A DNA stretch of 64,000 nt from Clostridium chromiireducens. GTDB lineage: Bacteria > Bacillota > Clostridia > Clostridiales > Clostridiaceae. Below, one piece after another: positions 1 through 9,358 of the stretch (the stretch's first letter is position 1; the number at the start of each line of letters is the position of its first letter). The notes beneath the pieces were generated by a model. It saw nothing but the letters and a program-made list of their open reading frames with translations. It had not been told where the DNA came from and searched no databases. Made by a program: the position numbers and the translations under genes. The stretch lies in NCBI RefSeq assembly GCF_002029255.1, contig NZ_MZGT01000020.1, forward strand, positions 20,345 through 84,344. Reading direction: 5' to 3'.

Positions 1-331
1 AGAATCCTATAGCAACTTGACTTCCAATAATCTCGATATTAGGATTTATTTCAATAAGCTTTTCTATGCTTCCTGCATGATCTGGCTCAGTATGATTTAC
101 CACAATATAATCAATATCTTTGACATCAACTAATTGACTTAACGCTTTTAAATATCCATCAAAGAATTTTACCTTTGCTGTTTCAAATAGCACTGTCTTT
201 TCACTTGTTTTAAGTAAATATGAATTATAAGAAGTCCCAAATTCTGTTTCCATTATAATGTCAAAAACTCTTAAATTAGCATCTAATACCCCTGTCCAGT
301 ATAGATTCTTTTTTAGCTCCAATATTTCCAT
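1..331 (-). CDS. A-type flavodiiron protein (FprA-like), N-terminal part
   Basis: The gene runs off the left edge of the window; only about 110 N-terminal residues are visible. It starts at an ATG at 331 behind a GGAGGG ribosome site. The translation contains NHTEPDHAG, the H-x-E-x-D-H diiron ligand signature of the metallo-beta-lactamase-like domain of flavodiiron proteins. The stretch before it (WTGVLDANLRVFDIIMETEFGTSYNSYLL) is typical of the family's N-terminus. Family members reduce oxygen or nitric oxide to protect anaerobes, with electrons passing through a C-terminal flavodoxin domain that lies outside this window. The call rests on the diiron motif and the overall N-terminal pattern. 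Confidence 0.85.
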   Translation of the reverse strand, partial: MEILELKKNLYWTGVLDANLRVFDIIMETEFGTSYNSYLLKTSEKTVLFETAKVKFFDGYLKALSQLVDVKDIDYIVVNHTEPDHAGSIEKLIEINPNIEIIGSQVAIGF

Positions 332-437
332 CTAAAATCCCTCCTAGTATAATTAATCCACATGAAAATATTATACATCTTTTTAGCATAAACAGGTTAA
401 ATTTTTCACAAAAACATTTTAATAATTTACTATCTTC

Positions 438-1190
438 TTAGATTCTAAACCTATTTACAATGTGATTTAGCTGCTTAGCAATTTCAGATTGATTTCATGC
501 AATTTTTGATACTTGCTCTATAGATCTTGTTGTTTAACAGATTCTTTCTCTAATTGTCTCAGTATTCTCAGAAAACTTTTGTGCTGTCTCTGCAGTATTT
601 TGAACTGCTTCACTTACTTGTGTCATTGTTGCTGTAAGTTCTTCTGTCATAGATGCTATTTCATCAGATATCTTTGTAACACAATCTGCATCTTCATAAT
701 ATTTCTCTCCAGCTTTAGCTACATCAATAGCTGCATTAAGAACTAACAGATTAGTTCGCTCTAAAAATAGTATCAGCTATTACTTTTATGTTATTTATTA
801 TCTTTCCATCTTAAATTGATTTTAATCCTTTTTCTTTTTCCTCACTATATAGTTTTTTTGTTTCTTCTGTTCATGTAATTCCTTTATTTCTAACTTCTAT
901 GGCTCTTTCCTTTGATTTACTTGCAACATTCCTTCCTTCTAATGCTTTATTAGATAATACGTTTATACCAGGATCTACCTCTTGTGCTGGAGCACTTATT
1001 TTTTCTGATTCTGCACTCGTCTCTTGTATATCATTTGCTATATTGTTATTAACTATTTCAATATTTTCTGTTTTTTTATATATTGAAATTATTTTTATAA
1101 TGGTTTTTTCTTGAATTAAGTTCACTTGTTTTATTTTCGCAAATTAAAGTTAATTTTTCATAGTCTCCAATCTTATATAACCTATTGCTT
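438..1190 (-). pseudogene. Decayed methyl-accepting chemotaxis protein
   Basis: Reading the minus strand in shifting frames recovers pieces of a chemotaxis receptor signalling domain. The best preserved is an 84-codon stretch (871-1125) with SAESEKISAPAQEV and ALEGRNVASKSKERAIEVRNKG. Further on come a hairpin-tip remnant (NLLVLNAAIDVAKAGE) and a C-terminal end RSIEQVSKIA-stop-NQSEIAKQLNHIVNRFRI. At least three in-frame stops and two frame changes separate these blocks. There is no intact sensor domain or membrane segment upstream, so the gene looks both truncated and degraded. The upstream limit near 1190 is approximate. Confidence 0.85.
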
Positions 1191-1295
1191 ATGTTGCTTG
1201 TGCTAAAAAATAAATTATTTAAAATACTTTAATCGTACTATTAATAGGTTTTAACTTAACTTTTACATAATAATATAATGTAAAATCTATTTATA

Positions 1296-1328
1296 AAAAC
1301 AAGCCCCCCAAAAAAGAAGAGCTTGCTT
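1296..1328 (-). terminator. Terminator after the alpha-glucoside PTS operon
   Basis: On the minus strand CAAGCTC pairs with GGGCTTG and is followed by a T-run, about 10 bases downstream of the EIIA stop codon. It would end the glvC-glvA-EIIA transcript. Confidence 0.65.
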
Positions 1329-1337
1329 ATTAATTAA

Positions 1338-1820
1338 CTACTTATATTCTAGTAAAATACTTTCTTCTACTTTCATAACTTTTCCAATATGAGAGTTTAA
1401 GACTTCATGTTCATTGGAGTTCGTGATGATAAGCATCGTAATATCATCTATTGATTTTTCTTTTAGTGACTCCTTGTTAAACTCTAGAAGAAGGTCTCCC
1501 TTTTTTACTCGTTTTTCTTCTTCACAGTGCAAAATGAATCCTTCCCCTTTTAAATGTACTGTATCAAGTCCAACATGTATGAGAATTTCCATATTATCAT
1601 CTGTTTTAATTCCTATTGCATGCTTACTTTCTTTCATTATCGTAACTATATCTCCATCACATGGTGAAAAAATTTTATTGTCATTGGGCTTAATTGCTAT
1701 ACCATCCCCCATCATCTTCTGTGAAAATACTTCATCCTTTACATCTTTTAAATCTACACTTACACCATTAGCAAATGCATACAACCTTTTATTCTTTTTT
1801 TTACTAAATATATTAAACAT
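1338..1820 (-). CDS. PTS EIIA, glucose/maltose (crr-like) type
   Basis: A 160-residue EIIA-Glc domain protein that passes phosphate from HPr to the EIIB domain of the adjacent transporter. The two active-site histidines of the family are visible at about H67 (KHAIG) and H82 (IHVGLDTV). A longer frame opens at 1847, but the start at 1820 (MFNIFSKKK) is preferred because AGGAG lies six bases upstream and the preceding gene ends only 8 bases earlier. It is the last gene of the glvC-glvA-EIIA set and supplies the EIIA function missing from the EIICB protein. A second EIIA-Glc protein lies next to ptsG at 44.3 kb, so the two may cross-talk. Confidence 0.92.
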   Translation of the reverse strand: MFNIFSKKKNKRLYAFANGVSVDLKDVKDEVFSQKMMGDGIAIKPNDNKIFSPCDGDIVTIMKESKHAIGIKTDDNMEILIHVGLDTVHLKGEGFILHCEEEKRVKKGDLLLEFNKESLKEKSIDDITMLIITNSNEHEVLNSHIGKVMKVEESILLEYK

Positions 1821-1828
1821 ACATTCTC

Positions 1829-3157
1829 CTATTTTAAATCTGGCCAATATTCTTTATTAGCCTCAATCATATCATCTAAAATCTGTTTTGCTACAAATGC
1901 AGATGGAATTGTTTTGTTCATAGTAAATGCCATAAGTGCTTTTTCATATGAGCCTTCAATAGCCGCCTCAACTACCAGTTTTTCTGATGCTTCTTGTTGT
2001 TCAATTATTCCTTTATAGAAAGTTGGTATTTCTCCTACACGTATTGGTTCTGGTCCATCTTTAGTTATATATGCAGGTACTTCTACCATAGCATCGTCAG
2101 GTAAGTTTTTTATTGCCCCATTGTTTTCTACCATAACTAAATGTCTCTTTCTTGAATCAAAAGCTAAGCTCATAGCAACTTCAACGATAAATTCTCCATG
2201 CACTCCAGTAAAGAATTGTGTAAGATCAATTTGCCCTGTAGCATTATATTGATCTACAGCATCAAATATCTTCTTCTCTCTTCCTTCCATTACTTCATTA
2301 GCTCTAGTATGATTTTTATCTGCTTCTTTTACAATTCTATCTCCTAAAAGATAATATTGCATATACGTATTTGGAAGATATTTAGGGAACATTTGCATTA
2401 TATGTTTAGCATTCTCAAATGTATGAAGCCATGATGCATCATTATGTCTTACTTCACTTCTTGAATCTGGAGGAATATAACCATATTCCTTTACATATGC
2501 TTTTAATTCCTCAGTTTTATCTTCACCACTAACTCTAATTTTTGTAAACCACCCAAAGTGATTTAATCCAAAATAATCTGCCTCTATATCATGTCTATCA
2601 CAATCTAAGATATTAGCCATATTTCTCATAATTGCAACTGGCATATCACAGATATTTAAAATCCTTGCATTTGGTCTTAACTTATACATAGCTTTTGCTA
2701 CAATAGCTGCTGGATTAGAATAATTAACAATCCAATAATTTTTATTTGCATATTTTTCACAAAAATCTATCATTTCCACCATGGGATATATTGTTCTTAA
2801 TCCATACGCTAGTCCTCCAGGACCACATGTTTCTTGACCAACCACATCATATTTTAGTGGAATTTTTTCGTCTTGTTCTCTCATTTTATATAATCCAACA
2901 CGCATTTGAGCAAAAACAAAATCTGCATCTTTAAATCCTTCTTCTGGATCAGTTGTAAGAACAAGTTTTACCTCTGGATCAAACATTTCTACTACTTTCT
3001 TTACTATCACTCCTACTTTATTTTGACGTTCCGCATTTATATCATATAATCTTAATTCTGATATTTTAAACTCCTCTTTCTTTGAAAGTAAACTCTTTAC
3101 AATCCCTGGTGTATATGTGCTTCCTCCACCTACTATTACTAATTTAAATTTTTTCAT
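1829..3157 (-). CDS. glvA: 6-phospho-alpha-glucosidase, GH4 (maltose-6'-phosphate glucosidase)
   Basis: 442 residues, the usual length for GlvA/MalH enzymes. They hydrolyse maltose-6'-phosphate and related phospho-alpha-glucosides in the cytoplasm, using NAD and a divalent metal. The N-terminal Rossmann motif VGGGSTYTPG (about residues 9-18) binds NAD. CDMP at 170-173 and NHFGW around H200 supply the metal ligands. In GH4, CDMP marks phospho-alpha-glucosidases, whereas phospho-beta-glucosidases carry CN(V/I)P, so the alpha assignment is well supported. A GGAGG site precedes the ATG. It lies between its PTS transporter (glvC) and an EIIA, matching uptake and phosphorylation followed by hydrolysis. 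Confidence 0.93.
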   Translation of the reverse strand: MKKFKLVIVGGGSTYTPGIVKSLLSKKEEFKISELRLYDINAERQNKVGVIVKKVVEMFDPEVKLVLTTDPEEGFKDADFVFAQMRVGLYKMREQDEKIPLKYDVVGQETCGPGGLAYGLRTIYPMVEMIDFCEKYANKNYWIVNYSNPAAIVAKAMYKLRPNARILNICDMPVAIMRNMANILDCDRHDIEADYFGLNHFGWFTKIRVSGEDKTEELKAYVKEYGYIPPDSRSEVRHNDASWLHTFENAKHIMQMFPKYLPNTYMQYYLLGDRIVKEADKNHTRANEVMEGREKKIFDAVDQYNATGQIDLTQFFTGVHGEFIVEVAMSLAFDSRKRHLVMVENNGAIKNLPDDAMVEVPAYITKDGPEPIRVGEIPTFYKGIIEQQEASEKLVVEAAIEGSYEKALMAFTMNKTIPSAFVAKQILDDMIEANKEYWPDLK

Positions 3158-3178
3158 TTTAATGATTCCTCCTTGATT

Positions 3179-4774
3179 TTATTCTACTCTGTCTAATGCT
3201 TCATCTACTATTGTTCTAATTTTATTAATTGAAAGGCCATATACAACTTGTATATTATTTCCTTTTTTCACAACACCTGCTGCACCTGTTCCTTTTAAAG
3301 CTTCTTCATCAATTAGGCTATTATCTACAACATCTACTCTAAGCCTTGAAAAACAATTTTCTACTGTTACTATATTTGCTTTTCCACCTAATGCTTTAAT
3401 TATTGTTAGTGCTTTTTCATCATCGTTATTAGCTTTACTATTATTTTTATTTTCCGATTTCATATCTTGCTTAACTTTTGCTGCATTTTCATTTAAATCA
3501 ATTACAGCATCTGTACCATTCTCTTCTCTTCCAGGTGTTCTTAAATTCATCTTCTCAATCATAAATTTGAACACTAGGAAAATCACAACTATTTCAACTA
3601 ATCCCACTAATATATACACAGGCCAATGAGTTTTGCCTATACCCGCTGGCAAGTTTATTACTAGAAAATCTAATATTCCATTAGTTGCACATACTCTTAC
3701 ATTTAATAGGTATACAAACATTTGGAATAATCCATCAATCACTGAATAAACAAACCATAATAATGGTGCCGCAAAAATAAATGTAAATTCTAATGGTTCT
3801 GTAATACCTGCAATTACTGCTGTTAATGTTGATGGTATTAATTGTGCTTTTAAATTACTACGCTTTGCTTTTTTAGCAGTGAAGTAAAATGCTAAGGCAA
3901 CTCCAATTACACCAAAAGTTTTAACTAATCCGTATGTTAAAAATCTTGCTGAATCAGGCATAATAGAGATTGTTGAATCATTAAGCAATGCTAGAAAAAC
4001 TGGCTTTGCTCCAATTACATTTTGGCCATTTATTATCATCTGATCACCAACTGCTGAATATAGGAATGGAGACCAAATTAAATGATGTAAGCCTGTTGGA
4101 ACTAAGAATCTATTTAGAAATCCATAAACAAATACTCCAGCTGCCCCTGCAGAACTCATAAATCCAGTAAGAGCTGTAATTCCAGCAGCTATTGTAGGCC
4201 AGATATATGTAGTACCAATGCTTAATATCGCTACTACCGGAATCATGATAACGAATACAAATTTACTATTACCATATGGAGCCATAGCACCACGAAACTC
4301 CTTATCTATATATTTATTATGCACTACAGCTACTAGCACTCCTAGAATCATCCCTAGAAATACTCCCATATCTGTCACATGAAATCCTAGTTGGATTGTT
4401 TGTCCTGTTCCATATAAAGCTGATGCTGTATCACCTTTAATTATTTTTCCAGATAGCTCTAACCACTTACTATTCGCACCTAAAAATAGAATATATGACA
4501 TAATAGAAATGAATGCTGCTTCCGCTTTTTTCTTCTTTGACATCCCCATCGCTATTCCGACACAAAACAAAATACTCAAGTTCCCCATAATCGGTGATAA
4601 CATTCCATTAAAGAATTTTCCTGTTACCCAAATTACTCCACCTTCCGTTACGAATGTTTTATTAGTAAAAACTGCTGTCAGTGCAATCAACATACCAACA
4701 ATAGGTAAGAATAAGACCGGTCCAATCATAGCTTTGGCAAATTTCTGCATACTATTTAAAATCTTATCTTTCAT
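3179..4774 (-). CDS. glvC: PTS EIICB, alpha-glucoside/maltose family
   Basis: A 531-residue integral membrane permease that takes up and phosphorylates an alpha-glucoside. An N-terminal EIIC domain with about ten hydrophobic segments (residues 1-400) includes the glucose-family signature TGLHHLIWSPF and ITEPLEFTFIFAAP. A charged, Asn/Lys-rich linker (about 415-450) leads to an EIIB domain whose phosphorylated cysteine is C474 in ENCFSRLR. No EIIA domain is fused; the EIIA gene two genes downstream should supply it. GlvA next to it carries the alpha-type CDMP motif, which points to maltose-type substrates. Upstream (4876-4907) are two palindromes that may be the regulator's operators. Confidence 0.92.
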   Translation of the reverse strand: MKDKILNSMQKFAKAMIGPVLFLPIVGMLIALTAVFTNKTFVTEGGVIWVTGKFFNGMLSPIMGNLSILFCVGIAMGMSKKKKAEAAFISIMSYILFLGANSKWLELSGKIIKGDTASALYGTGQTIQLGFHVTDMGVFLGMILGVLVAVVHNKYIDKEFRGAMAPYGNSKFVFVIMIPVVAILSIGTTYIWPTIAAGITALTGFMSSAGAAGVFVYGFLNRFLVPTGLHHLIWSPFLYSAVGDQMIINGQNVIGAKPVFLALLNDSTISIMPDSARFLTYGLVKTFGVIGVALAFYFTAKKAKRSNLKAQLIPSTLTAVIAGITEPLEFTFIFAAPLLWFVYSVIDGLFQMFVYLLNVRVCATNGILDFLVINLPAGIGKTHWPVYILVGLVEIVVIFLVFKFMIEKMNLRTPGREENGTDAVIDLNENAAKVKQDMKSENKNNSKANNDDEKALTIIKALGGKANIVTVENCFSRLRVDVVDNSLIDEEALKGTGAAGVVKKGNNIQVVYGLSINKIRTIVDEALDRVE

Positions 4775-4875
4775 TTAAATATTCCCCTTCACTATTTATA
4801 ATTTTCTTTGGTAATTACCTGTGAGAATAGAATATCATTATTAATAGCTATTGTTAATAGTTTTAGACGTTTCAG

Positions 4876-4907
4876 CAACATGTTGACTCAAAAGTAAACA
4901 TGTTTAC
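4876..4907. promoter_or_regulatory. Paired palindromic operator candidates upstream of glvC
   Basis: Two palindromes share the core AACATGTT: CAACATGTTG at 4876-4885 and GTAAACATGTTTAC at 4894-4907, the second perfect over 14 bases. Their centres are exactly 20 bp apart, about two helical turns. They lie between the glvR terminator and the glvC start, so a dimer-of-dimers regulator such as the adjacent RpiR-type protein could bind them. The regulator assignment is inference. Confidence 0.55.
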
Positions 4908-4916
4908 CTTTACATC

Positions 4917-4955
4917 AAAAAGAGCTATCTCACTAGTTAACCTTGAGATAGCTTT
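4917..4955 (-). terminator. Terminator between glvR and glvC
   Basis: A 10-bp stem, AGCTATCTCA with TGAGATAGCT, has a T-run on the minus strand, 10 bases after the glvR stop. It should separate glvR transcription from glvC, which then needs its own promoter. Confidence 0.8.
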
Positions 4956-4964
4956 CTACATATT

Positions 4965-5690
4965 TTATAAATTACTCATTACCTTGTCTAGCAAATATTC
5001 CATTACAATCATTACCCTAGCATAAAAATAGTTTGCAGTAAGATTTCTATCATCTAATTCTTTATCATCTAATATCATAAAATTTAAGGTTGCTTTCTTA
5101 GCCATATGATTCTCTGACTTGCCAGTAAATGTTATAATATCTAGTTCATTTTTTGATGCATAATCAATCACTTTTGTTATACTTTCTGTTTCTCCACTTT
5201 TAGATATTCCAATAACTAAGGCCCCTCCTATTTGATTGCTGTCATATACTCCATAGGAATTTGTTTTGATGCATTTAAATCCAAGCACTAACATCTTTCT
5301 CCAAAAGAAATCTGCAATTGAATCAGAGAATCCAGTGGCCGTTATTAAAATTATATCTTCTCTATGTTTAATTAGCATAGAAATGAAATCTTCTATTTTC
5401 TTATTCTCAATTTCCGATATAAAGCTAGTTATATCGGAGGTATGTTCTTGATTATTCTCATGATTTTTTATTATAAAGTTTAAGCGATATATCATATCCA
5501 CATAACCTGTATAACCTAGCTTCTTTGATAGCTTTATTATTGTTGCTGCCGATGTATAGTTAATTGTGGCAACATCTCTTACCCCTTTAGTTAAAACAGA
5601 ATCGATATTAGTCAATATGTATTGCAAGACCTGTCTCTCTGTTTCTGAGAGCTTATAATTATCAGCAATTTTATAAATATCAAACTTCAT
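4965..5690 (-). CDS. glvR: RpiR/MurR-family regulator of the alpha-glucoside operon
   Basis: About 241 residues. The N-terminal HTH (about 1-75) has the RpiR pattern VRDVATINYTSAATIIKLSKKLGYTGYVDM. The C-terminal SIS domain (about 105-225) contains GISKSGETESI, the sugar-phosphate binding loop. The start at 5690 is preferred over 5705 because GAGG lies seven bases upstream. A regulator of this family sits with GH4 and EIICB genes in the B. subtilis glv (mal) locus, so it likely senses a phosphorylated alpha-glucoside. Whether it activates or represses cannot be read from sequence. Confidence 0.88.
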   Translation of the reverse strand: MKFDIYKIADNYKLSETERQVLQYILTNIDSVLTKGVRDVATINYTSAATIIKLSKKLGYTGYVDMIYRLNFIIKNHENNQEHTSDITSFISEIENKKIEDFISMLIKHREDIILITATGFSDSIADFFWRKMLVLGFKCIKTNSYGVYDSNQIGGALVIGISKSGETESITKVIDYASKNELDIITFTGKSENHMAKKATLNFMILDDKELDDRNLTANYFYARVMIVMEYLLDKVMSNL

Positions 5691-5964
5691 ATTATACCTC
5701 CACAATTATAAAGCTATTTTAATATGCTTATTCTTGATATTTTAATTCAATTTATTACAAATAATCATGATAGAATTAATAATTATTATACCTACCTTAT
5801 TATAAAAATTTTTTTAACCAAAATAAGCCTCACCTAAACATGGACTTGCATATTAATTGGTCATATAAAAATTAAATTCATTCTTTATTTTACTTACTCC
5901 ATAAATTTTATATAAATATATGAGGTTGAATTGATAAATTCATTTTGATTATATCTGAAAATAA

Positions 5965-6603
5965 CTATGCTTCTCTATAACTTATAAAAATATTCTTTAA
6001 TTCTTTAGTTGCCTCAGTAATATCTCTTTGGGCTATAATTGCTGAAACTATTGCAAGACCATCGATTCCCATATTTTCAAAATCTCTAACTCTATCTTTA
6101 TTTATTCCACCTATCACTACTATAGGAATGGATATGTTTTCTCTTATTTTCTTTAATTCTTCCATACTAGTTGGGTTAGCATCTTTCTTTGTTCCTGTTG
6201 CATACATAGCTCCAACCCCTATATAATCTGCCCCATCTTCTTGTGCTTTTAGCGCTTGTTCTAATGATCCTGTTGAAACTCCAATTATCTTATCTTCACC
6301 TATAATTTTTCTTACAATAGTCGCTGGCATATCACTTTGACCAACATGGACTCCTGCAGCATCTACTGCAAGTGCAATATCTAGTCTATCATTTATTATT
6401 AGTGGCACATTGTACTTATCAGTAATTTCTTTTACTCTTACAGCTGTAATATAAAAATCAAGAGATGAACAATCTTTTTCCCTTAATTGAACTAATGTAC
6501 ATCCTCCAAGTATAGCTTGTTCTATGGCTTCTTCTAAAGTTTCTGTACTCATTAAATCTCTATCCGTTACAAGATAAATACTATAATCTATTTTAGTTTT
6601 CAT
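5965..6603 (-). CDS. thiE: Thiamine-phosphate synthase
   Basis: A 212-residue TIM-barrel enzyme that joins hydroxymethylpyrimidine diphosphate and thiazole phosphate to give thiamine phosphate. Recognisable family motifs are LVTDRDL near the N-terminus, VQLREKD (about 38-44), [23 protein letters not shown] (about 71-93), [14 protein letters not shown] and [12 protein letters not shown]. The TGTKKDA loop binds the phosphates. It follows thiM by 20 bases and is the last gene of the thiamine set. GGAGG precedes the ATG. Confidence 0.95.
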   Translation of the reverse strand: MKTKIDYSIYLVTDRDLMSTETLEEAIEQAILGGCTLVQLREKDCSSLDFYITAVRVKEITDKYNVPLIINDRLDIALAVDAAGVHVGQSDMPATIVRKIIGEDKIIGVSTGSLEQALKAQEDGADYIGVGAMYATGTKKDANPTSMEELKKIRENISIPIVVIGGINKDRVRDFENMGIDGLAIVSAIIAQRDITEATKELKNIFISYREA

Positions 6604-6623
6604 AAAAATTTCCTCCAGTTTTT

Positions 6624-7457
6624 TTATATTTCTGTAGCCTTAGCCATATTCTTAATTACTTCTGAAGTTAAATTACTTATAGCATCTATAATTGCTATAT
6701 GAAAGCTTCCCGTTCCAATTTGCCCTGCTTTTTCAAATGCAATTTCCCCTGCTATTCCCATGGACGTAATGCCTGAAACTGCTCCAAGGAAATAATCTGA
6801 CCCTGCACCACAGAATGCTCCAATTAATGAAGTTGTCATGCAGCCTGTTCCTGTAACATTTGATAGCATTTTAGTCCCGTTTTCAAGTATAGCAACTCTT
6901 TCTCCATCAGATACAATGTCTGTTGCGCCTGTAATAGCTACAGTACAATTAAGCTTATTAGATAGATTCTTTGCAACATCAATTCCTTCATCACTACCTG
7001 TTTTTACATCGCTTTCAGATGCATCTACGCCTTTAGTTGAAGATTCTAGTCCACTTATAAATTTAATTTCAGACATATTTCCACGTAACACACTTATCTT
7101 AACTTCATCCAATATTCTCTTAGTAGTTGCATTTCTAAATTCTGATGCACCTGCTCCCACTGGATCAAAAACAACTGGCATATTTAATTCATTTGCTTTT
7201 TTTCCTGATACAATCATCGATTCAATAGTTCTTTCATTTAATGTGCCAATATTTATTACAAGTGCAGATGAAATTTTAGTAATATCTGCTGCTTCCTTAA
7301 TATCATCAGCCATAATTGGTGATGCTCCTATTGCAAGCAAAATATTCGCGCAATCATTAACCGTAACATAATTTGTTATATTATGTACAAGTGGTTTCTT
7401 ATTCCTAACCTCATCTAGTAGATTTCCTATTTTAATTGATATTTCATTATTATTCAT
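6624..7457 (-). CDS. thiM: Hydroxyethylthiazole kinase
   Basis: A 277-residue kinase that salvages hydroxyethylthiazole by phosphorylation for ThiE. The N-terminus [32 protein letters not shown] is characteristic of ThiM, as are [10 protein letters not shown] and [20 protein letters not shown] near the C-terminus, where the Gly-rich loop and cysteine form the active site. Together with thiW-thiD upstream it implies vitamin precursor salvage. About 475 bases holding a long inverted repeat separate it from thiC, so it may be transcribed separately. Confidence 0.95.
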   Translation of the reverse strand: MNNNEISIKIGNLLDEVRNKKPLVHNITNYVTVNDCANILLAIGASPIMADDIKEAADITKISSALVINIGTLNERTIESMIVSGKKANELNMPVVFDPVGAGASEFRNATTKRILDEVKISVLRGNMSEIKFISGLESSTKGVDASESDVKTGSDEGIDVAKNLSNKLNCTVAITGATDIVSDGERVAILENGTKMLSNVTGTGCMTTSLIGAFCGAGSDYFLGAVSGITSMGIAGEIAFEKAGQIGTGSFHIAIIDAISNLTSEVIKNMAKATEI

Positions 7458-7710
7458 AAATACCTTTTAGTAAGAATTTAGCTTTTAATCATTCTTACCA
7501 AAATACCTCCTTTCAAAATAAACATCAAATTTTATCAAAACAAAACTTGTATACTTTCATCTAAAAGCTTACAACAAATTCTAGAAAAATTAAACACATT
7601 TTAATATTCACATTGGCATTCTTTGTTAATAAATAGCTCCTCTAAACTATATAAATTATGCAATACCCTTTTATATTTGATATATAACCAAACGATACTT
7701 ATATGTATAC

Positions 7711-7917
7711 CCAAACAAAGAAATTAGATACATATTAGTGAAATAGGCATATAAAAATAAGCTGCCGAATGTTCTTAATAGAAGGTTGTTCCATTTTTGC
7801 TTGTCTTAATGAATATTAGGAGCATGCATAAATGGATGCAACCTTCTATTTAGAACATTCCAGCGAAATTTTTATTAGTCCTATGCAACTAATATGTATC
7901 TAATTTCGGTTTATTGG
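7711..7917 (-). repeat. Long stem-loop repeat, single copy (reverse orientation)
   Basis: The gap between thiC and thiM (7458-7933) holds a near-complete copy of the dispersed stem-loop family. The basal arms TTAGATACATATTAGT and ACTAATATGTATCTAA pair over 16 bases. The left end carries ACAAAGAAA and the right end TTTCGGTTT. The middle has GTTGTTCC on the left and GGATGCAAC on the right, the family's polarity signature in reverse orientation. Its apical sequence differs from the other copies. It would also put a strong hairpin between thiC and thiM in the RNA. The rest of the gap shows nothing recognisable. Confidence 0.85.
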
Positions 7918-7933
7918 CCGTATATCATTGATT

Positions 7934-9244
7934 TTATTTTTTATCAAAAAGTTCTACTTTATCACCATTTAAGATTCTATTAGTAGTTCTTACTGCGCAC
8001 ATTTTTCCACACATAGAACAGCTATGCATATCTTCTGGCGGTACACTTTCAAAATATTCTCTAGCTTTCTTTCCATCAATAGCAATCTTAAACATCTCTT
8101 CCCAATCAAGTTTTTGACGCGCATCTGCCATAGCATTATCTCTATCTCTTGCTCCTGGAAGTCCATTAGCTATATCTGCTGCGTGTGCTGCAATTTTTGA
8201 TGCAATAATTCCCTCTCTAACATCCGATAAATCTGGAAGTCTTAAATGCTCAGCTGGTGTTACATAGCAAAGGAAATTAGCCCCATGTGTTGCAGCAATA
8301 GCTCCACCTATAGCTGAAGTAATATGGTCATATCCTGGTGCAATATCTGTGACAAGAGGTCCAAGTACATAGAAAGGTGCGCCATGGCATAATCTTTTTT
8401 CAATTTGCATATTAGCTGCTATTTCATTCATAGCCATATGTCCTGGTCCTTCTATCATAACTTGTACATCTTTCGACCAAGCTCTCTTTGTTAACAAACC
8501 TAATTCTATAAGTTCAGTAATTTGTCCAGCGTCAGTTGAATCATCCAGACATCCTGGTCTCATTGCATCTCCAAGACTTATTGTTACATCGTATTCTCTA
8601 AGGATATCAAGTAACTCATCATAATATTCGTAGAATGGGTTTTCATTGCCTGTCATTTCCATCCAAGCAAATAATAAAGACCCTCCTCTAGATACTATAT
8701 TTAATCTTCTTTTATCTTCTTTAAATAATGCAACAGTTCTCTTATTAATTCCGGCGTGAATAGTAACAAAATCAACTCCAGCCTTTGCATGAGCTAAAAC
8801 TACATCAAGAAAATCCTTTGCTTTTATATCTAATAGATCTTTTTCAAGATATCCAATTGCATCATACATTGGAACTGTACCTATCATAGCTGGAGAATAA
8901 TCAATAAGTTTTTCTCTAAACTCTTGAGTCTTTCCGTAGTTACTTAAATCCATTATCGCTTCAGCCCCGAAGTCGATTGCCATTTTCACTTTTTCCATTT
9001 CTCTGCAATAATCAACTGAATCTCCTGAAATCCCTAAGTTTACATTTATTTTTGTTCTTAATCCATCACCAATACCTTCTGGACTAAGAGATTTATGATT
9101 AATATTTGCTGGTATAGCAACCTTACCTTCTGCAACGAGTTTCATTAACTTCTCTTCTGAAATTCTTTCTTTTTCAGCTACTATTTTCATTTCCTTAGTG
9201 ACAATACCTTTTTTTGCTGCTTCCATTTGTGTTTTATAACTCAT
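7934..9244 (-). CDS. thiC: Phosphomethylpyrimidine synthase (HMP-P synthase)
   Basis: A 436-residue radical-SAM enzyme that rearranges aminoimidazole ribotide into hydroxymethylpyrimidine phosphate. Visible family blocks include [23 protein letters not shown] (about 48-70), [32 protein letters not shown] and [24 protein letters not shown]. The C-terminal iron-sulfur cysteines read C-S-M-C-G-K-M-C, spacing CX2CX3C, one residue shorter than the CX2CX4C of longer bacterial ThiC. The protein also lacks the long N-terminal domain of those enzymes. A strong AAGGAG site precedes the ATG. It follows thiD by 114 bases and probably shares the riboswitch-controlled transcript. Confidence 0.95.
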   Translation of the reverse strand: MSYKTQMEAAKKGIVTKEMKIVAEKERISEEKLMKLVAEGKVAIPANINHKSLSPEGIGDGLRTKINVNLGISGDSVDYCREMEKVKMAIDFGAEAIMDLSNYGKTQEFREKLIDYSPAMIGTVPMYDAIGYLEKDLLDIKAKDFLDVVLAHAKAGVDFVTIHAGINKRTVALFKEDKRRLNIVSRGGSLLFAWMEMTGNENPFYEYYDELLDILREYDVTISLGDAMRPGCLDDSTDAGQITELIELGLLTKRAWSKDVQVMIEGPGHMAMNEIAANMQIEKRLCHGAPFYVLGPLVTDIAPGYDHITSAIGGAIAATHGANFLCYVTPAEHLRLPDLSDVREGIIASKIAAHAADIANGLPGARDRDNAMADARQKLDWEEMFKIAIDGKKAREYFESVPPEDMHSCSMCGKMCAVRTTNRILNGDKVELFDKK

Positions 9245-9358
9245 TTCTTTTCTCTCCTTAAATAATAATAAATTAATTTCTGATGTATATTTTTAAGTCT
9301 CGAATATTTAAGTCATCATAATTCTTATGGATATTTGCTAATAAATGTTTTATATTTT

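Noticed and set aside
513..746. 77-codon plus-strand frame rich in Cys, Ser and Leu
   Set aside because: It is the antisense of the decayed chemotaxis receptor and has no ribosome site.
1821..1847. N-terminally extended EIIA start at 1847
   Set aside because: It would overlap the end of glvA; the AGGAG site and family N-terminus support 1820.
4775..4875. Possible CcpA cre site upstream of glvC
   Set aside because: TGAAACGTCTAAAA on the minus strand looks similar, but the central CG is out of register with the cre consensus.
6838..7371. 177-codon plus-strand frame
   Set aside because: Antisense shadow of thiM with low-complexity Ser/Leu/Ile composition.
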